Source of the DNA: Tigriopus japonicus
Lineage: Eukaryota > Arthropoda > Copepoda > Harpacticoida > Harpacticidae
DNA length: 64,000 nucleotides
NCBI GenBank assembly: GCA_010645155.1
Contig: JAAGOF010000066.1
Span: 124,001 to 188,000 of the forward strand
Direction: 5' to 3'
Part shown: piece by piece, positions 61,850 through 64,000 of the stretch
How positions within the stretch are numbered: position 1 is the first letter of the stretch
How the letters are laid out: each line of letters begins with the position of its first letter
Translations under genes and position numbers: made by a program
The notes under the pieces: generated by a model
Databases searched by the model: none
What the model was told of the DNA's origin: nothing
Seen by the model: the letters and a program-made list of their open reading frames with translations, nothing else

Positions 61850-62990
61850 TGGTTAATTGTCAGCTTGAATGCCTGAATTCCATCTTGAATTTCCAAAGTC
61901 AAGGTAAAAAGCTCAAGACACCATCCACATATCTGAAGTAGTGCTTCATGGAAATGATCATAAATTCACCCTTAGTTTGACGTCTATTTTTTTAGTGTAA
62001 ATAAGGGTTCAAATACTTACAAGCATCACTTAATAACTTAGGAAGGTTTAAATGCATTAAGCTTCTTAACGCTAGAGCGAACAAGTAAGCCTTCTGGTTC
62101 TTTTGCTTCCTATTGACTTCGGGCTTTCATGTTGTGGAAATTTAAATGAACGCGTCAAAAAAGCTTTTTGAGTTTGGCAATTATATTATATTTTCCTACG
62201 TGAAACCCGTTTTTACAAATATTTTGGCCTTACTTTTATGTTCATATTCATGACAACAAATGTTGCTAAAATCCTCGGTTAATATTTATTGCAATCGTTT
62301 TAGTGTTCCATTTTTTTCTTTTTTGGTCGAAAAAAATCAAGCTTTTTCGTGAACACATTTTTTTTGAAAAATGATGTTCTAATCTAAACAATCACATGAA
62401 ATTTACTTCAGCAACCGAAAGAATTTGAAATTAAGAGAACTTCTCATTGCCATTAATCGGTGTTTGAATTGTATTGATCCTCCATGTGGACAGTACATCG
62501 GCGCCAACATTGCATTCGTACACAGTACATGGAGGTCACTTTCATTATACGGAGACATTCCATTGGGTTGGGTTTGGTACCTACAGCAGTGGTAGTAGTA
62601 TACGCAACGCGTATATTTGTGCCTGAAATTCGATCTGCCCGATTGAGTTTCAGAAACTCAGGATGCGCACTGAATCGGACTTTGGGACGGAAAACAGCTG
62701 TGGGCCCAAGCAAGATCCCAGCAAAACATGCGGGAAGTAATTGGATCGCTTTTTGTTGTTCATATCGTTGTTAATTACCACTCCTCACGCTCCAAAGAGC
62801 AACAATTCATCAGGGAAGAATTCAGAAAGAACACTTCGTACATCAGAGCTCATCGATTAAGGACTGGGATTAAGCTTCTATATCTATATCTATCCAAATT
62901 CCCTTTCTTATGATGATTTTGTGTGTACTTTTGTCGTTGTGCGATAAATCTGCATTCTGATCTGATCTAGACGCATTTCCAAAGAATCAT
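61850..62990. other. No supported gene
   Basis: AT-rich sequence to about 62440, then ordinary composition with only short overlapping frames. Confidence 0.45.
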
Positions 62991-63240
62991 CCGAAATGCA
63001 TTTCACATCTACAGCAAATGAACGAACCAAAAGAATCCTCCTTCTGCATTGGCTCCTCCATCCAACTCATTCTTCATCATCTTGGTTGTGTCAGTGGATG
63101 CGTCACAAGTTCCAGCAAAACCAAGGCCACCAAAAAATCGAGCCGCAAATGAACAAAGTTCCGACCTATCTTTGGTGGCGTTTCTTCTTTGCTCATTTTC
63201 AGGTGAACTTGCAACATAAGGAATCCCAATCGAAAACCAA

Positions 63241-63492
63241 ATGGTTCCGTTTCAGGGCTTTTGGTGCGCGAAATTCAACTTGAAACTTGGTAAAAATCAA
63301 CACAGAAAGACACAACTACCAAATGAGGTTTGGCGTTGGATAAAAACGTACTTCTACTTCCAAGAGTCCTTTTCTCATTTTAACCTTAGAAACAAAGAAA
63401 AGCTATGGAAGCGAATATGTGACAACGTTGCAAACTTAAATTTGAAAGATTTACACATAAAAAAAAGAACTAGATGTACAGTATACGAATGA
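63241..63492 (+). CDS. Possible F-box-like C-terminal coding piece
   Basis: An 83-codon frame ends at 63492. Its second half reads LPNEVWRWIKTYFYF and later NLRNKEKLWKRICDNVANLN. This resembles the start of an F-box (L-P-x-E, then I, then an LW near the end), the domain that links substrates to SKP1-cullin ubiquitin ligases. Similarity is weak and there is no clear start or upstream exon. A plus-strand AATAAA lies at 63674-63679. It could equally be a chance frame. Confidence 0.22.
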   Translation: MVPFQGFWCAKFNLKLGKNQHRKTQLPNEVWRWIKTYFYFQESFSHFNLRNKEKLWKRICDNVANLNLKDLHIKKRTRCTVYE

Positions 63493-63500
63493 CTCCAAAC

Positions 63501-63506
63501 TTTATT
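63501..63506 (-). terminator. Candidate poly(A) signal, minus strand
   Basis: TTTATT on the plus strand, about 100 bases beyond the stop of the short minus-strand frame at 63604-63732. Confidence 0.4.
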
Positions 63507-63603
63507 GTTTGTTCTTAAAGAAGACAAGAGGAACCGCTCTCGGTTTGCATGGCAATTTATTCGACTTGGACGCCACAAAAGTTGCACTCTTAAAAATTCC
63601 CCT

Positions 63604-63732
63604 TCAGTCGTTCTTGGTTTTGTTGTAGATGTCATTGTCTTCCGGTATAGCAATTGGTGTTGACATTAAACCAAATAAAAGAGAGATCGTTACACTTGAA
63701 GCTTTTGTGACTGAAGAGGGAAGCAAAGTCAT
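63604..63732 (-). CDS. Short frame or last exon with secretion-signal-like start
   Basis: A 42-residue frame from an ATG at 63730-63732: MTLLPSSVTKASSVTISLLF, then GLMSTPIAIPEDNDIYNKTK and ND. The hydrophobic segment followed by small residues and IPEDND resembles a signal peptide with a short acidic mature part. However, TTGCTTCCCTCTTCAG within it is also an excellent splice acceptor. The sequence after it could therefore be the last exon of a minus-strand gene that continues beyond the right edge. A minus-strand AATAAA follows at 63501-63506. Product unknown. Confidence 0.35.
   Translation of the reverse strand: MTLLPSSVTKASSVTISLLFGLMSTPIAIPEDNDIYNKTKND
63674..63679 (+). terminator. Candidate poly(A) signal, plus strand
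   Basis: AATAAA about 180 bases beyond the possible F-box-like frame; it lies inside the opposite-strand short frame. Confidence 0.3.
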
Positions 63733-64000
63733 TTTATAATCTTTATTTAGTTCCATGTTTGCCATTCAAGTACATGCAAAGTACTGAGGTGAGCTTTGAT
63801 GATGGGCCGAACACGCTTCGAACAATCGACACAACAGTCAAGGATGAAATTTTTCATGAGCTACGAAAACTACAGTTTTGAAACTTCTTCGTATTCCCTT
63901 GACAAAAAAGATGAAGGACTGCCGATTTTTTCTTTGATTCGAACAAGTACTGTCTTGTCCCCTTGGAAAGTTGGAAAGTACTCAGTTGAGTCAGAGCTTG

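Overview
This window is animal nuclear DNA, most likely from an arthropod and plausibly a copepod-like crustacean. It has split genes with GT..AG introns and AATAAA poly(A) signals. One protein is a cysteine-rich secreted protein of the arthropod DUF4789 type. Transposon remnants and tetranucleotide microsatellites are abundant. There are no operons or ribosome binding sites. Exon joins below were made by hand from reading frame, splice dinucleotides and family alignment from memory; no search was run.

Layout. (1) 1-2997, minus: the 5' part of the mitochondrial ADP-forming succinyl-CoA ligase beta subunit (SUCLA2), which runs off the left edge. Its first intron holds several small DNA transposons. 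A possible short orphan gene starts divergently at 3600. (2) 5863-8025: a dispersed repeat, a 707-base assembly gap and two hAT ends. (3) 14717-17734, plus: a ClC-2-type chloride channel of 1,005 residues in one uninterrupted coding exon. (4) 19483-25377, plus: a complete five-coding-exon RNF170, an ER-membrane RING ubiquitin ligase, joining to 258 residues. Its third intron carries an antisense gene for a DUF4789-like secreted protein (20937-22097). (5) 25.5-53.5 kb: no gene that I can support, but a second copy of the dispersed repeat (from 35815), an inverted duplication near 37.1 kb and many microsatellites. (6) 53535-57586, minus: a four-coding-exon, highly atypical Rho-family GTPase of 411 residues. 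(7) 58406-58794, minus: a two-exon, 81-residue predicted secreted peptide. (8) 59-64 kb: an unusual element with inverted GGTCAC-type tandem repeats, a hAT MITE, and two weakly supported coding pieces that converge at 63.2-63.7 kb.

The genes do not form a pathway. They are separate housekeeping and signalling genes: mitochondrial energy metabolism, chloride conductance, ER-associated degradation, Rho-like signalling and secreted proteins. The observations most worth a second look are the atypical Rho protein, the intronless ClC gene, the antisense gene inside RNF170, the small secreted peptide gene, the nested transposons in the SUCLA2 intron and the GGTCAC foldback-like element.
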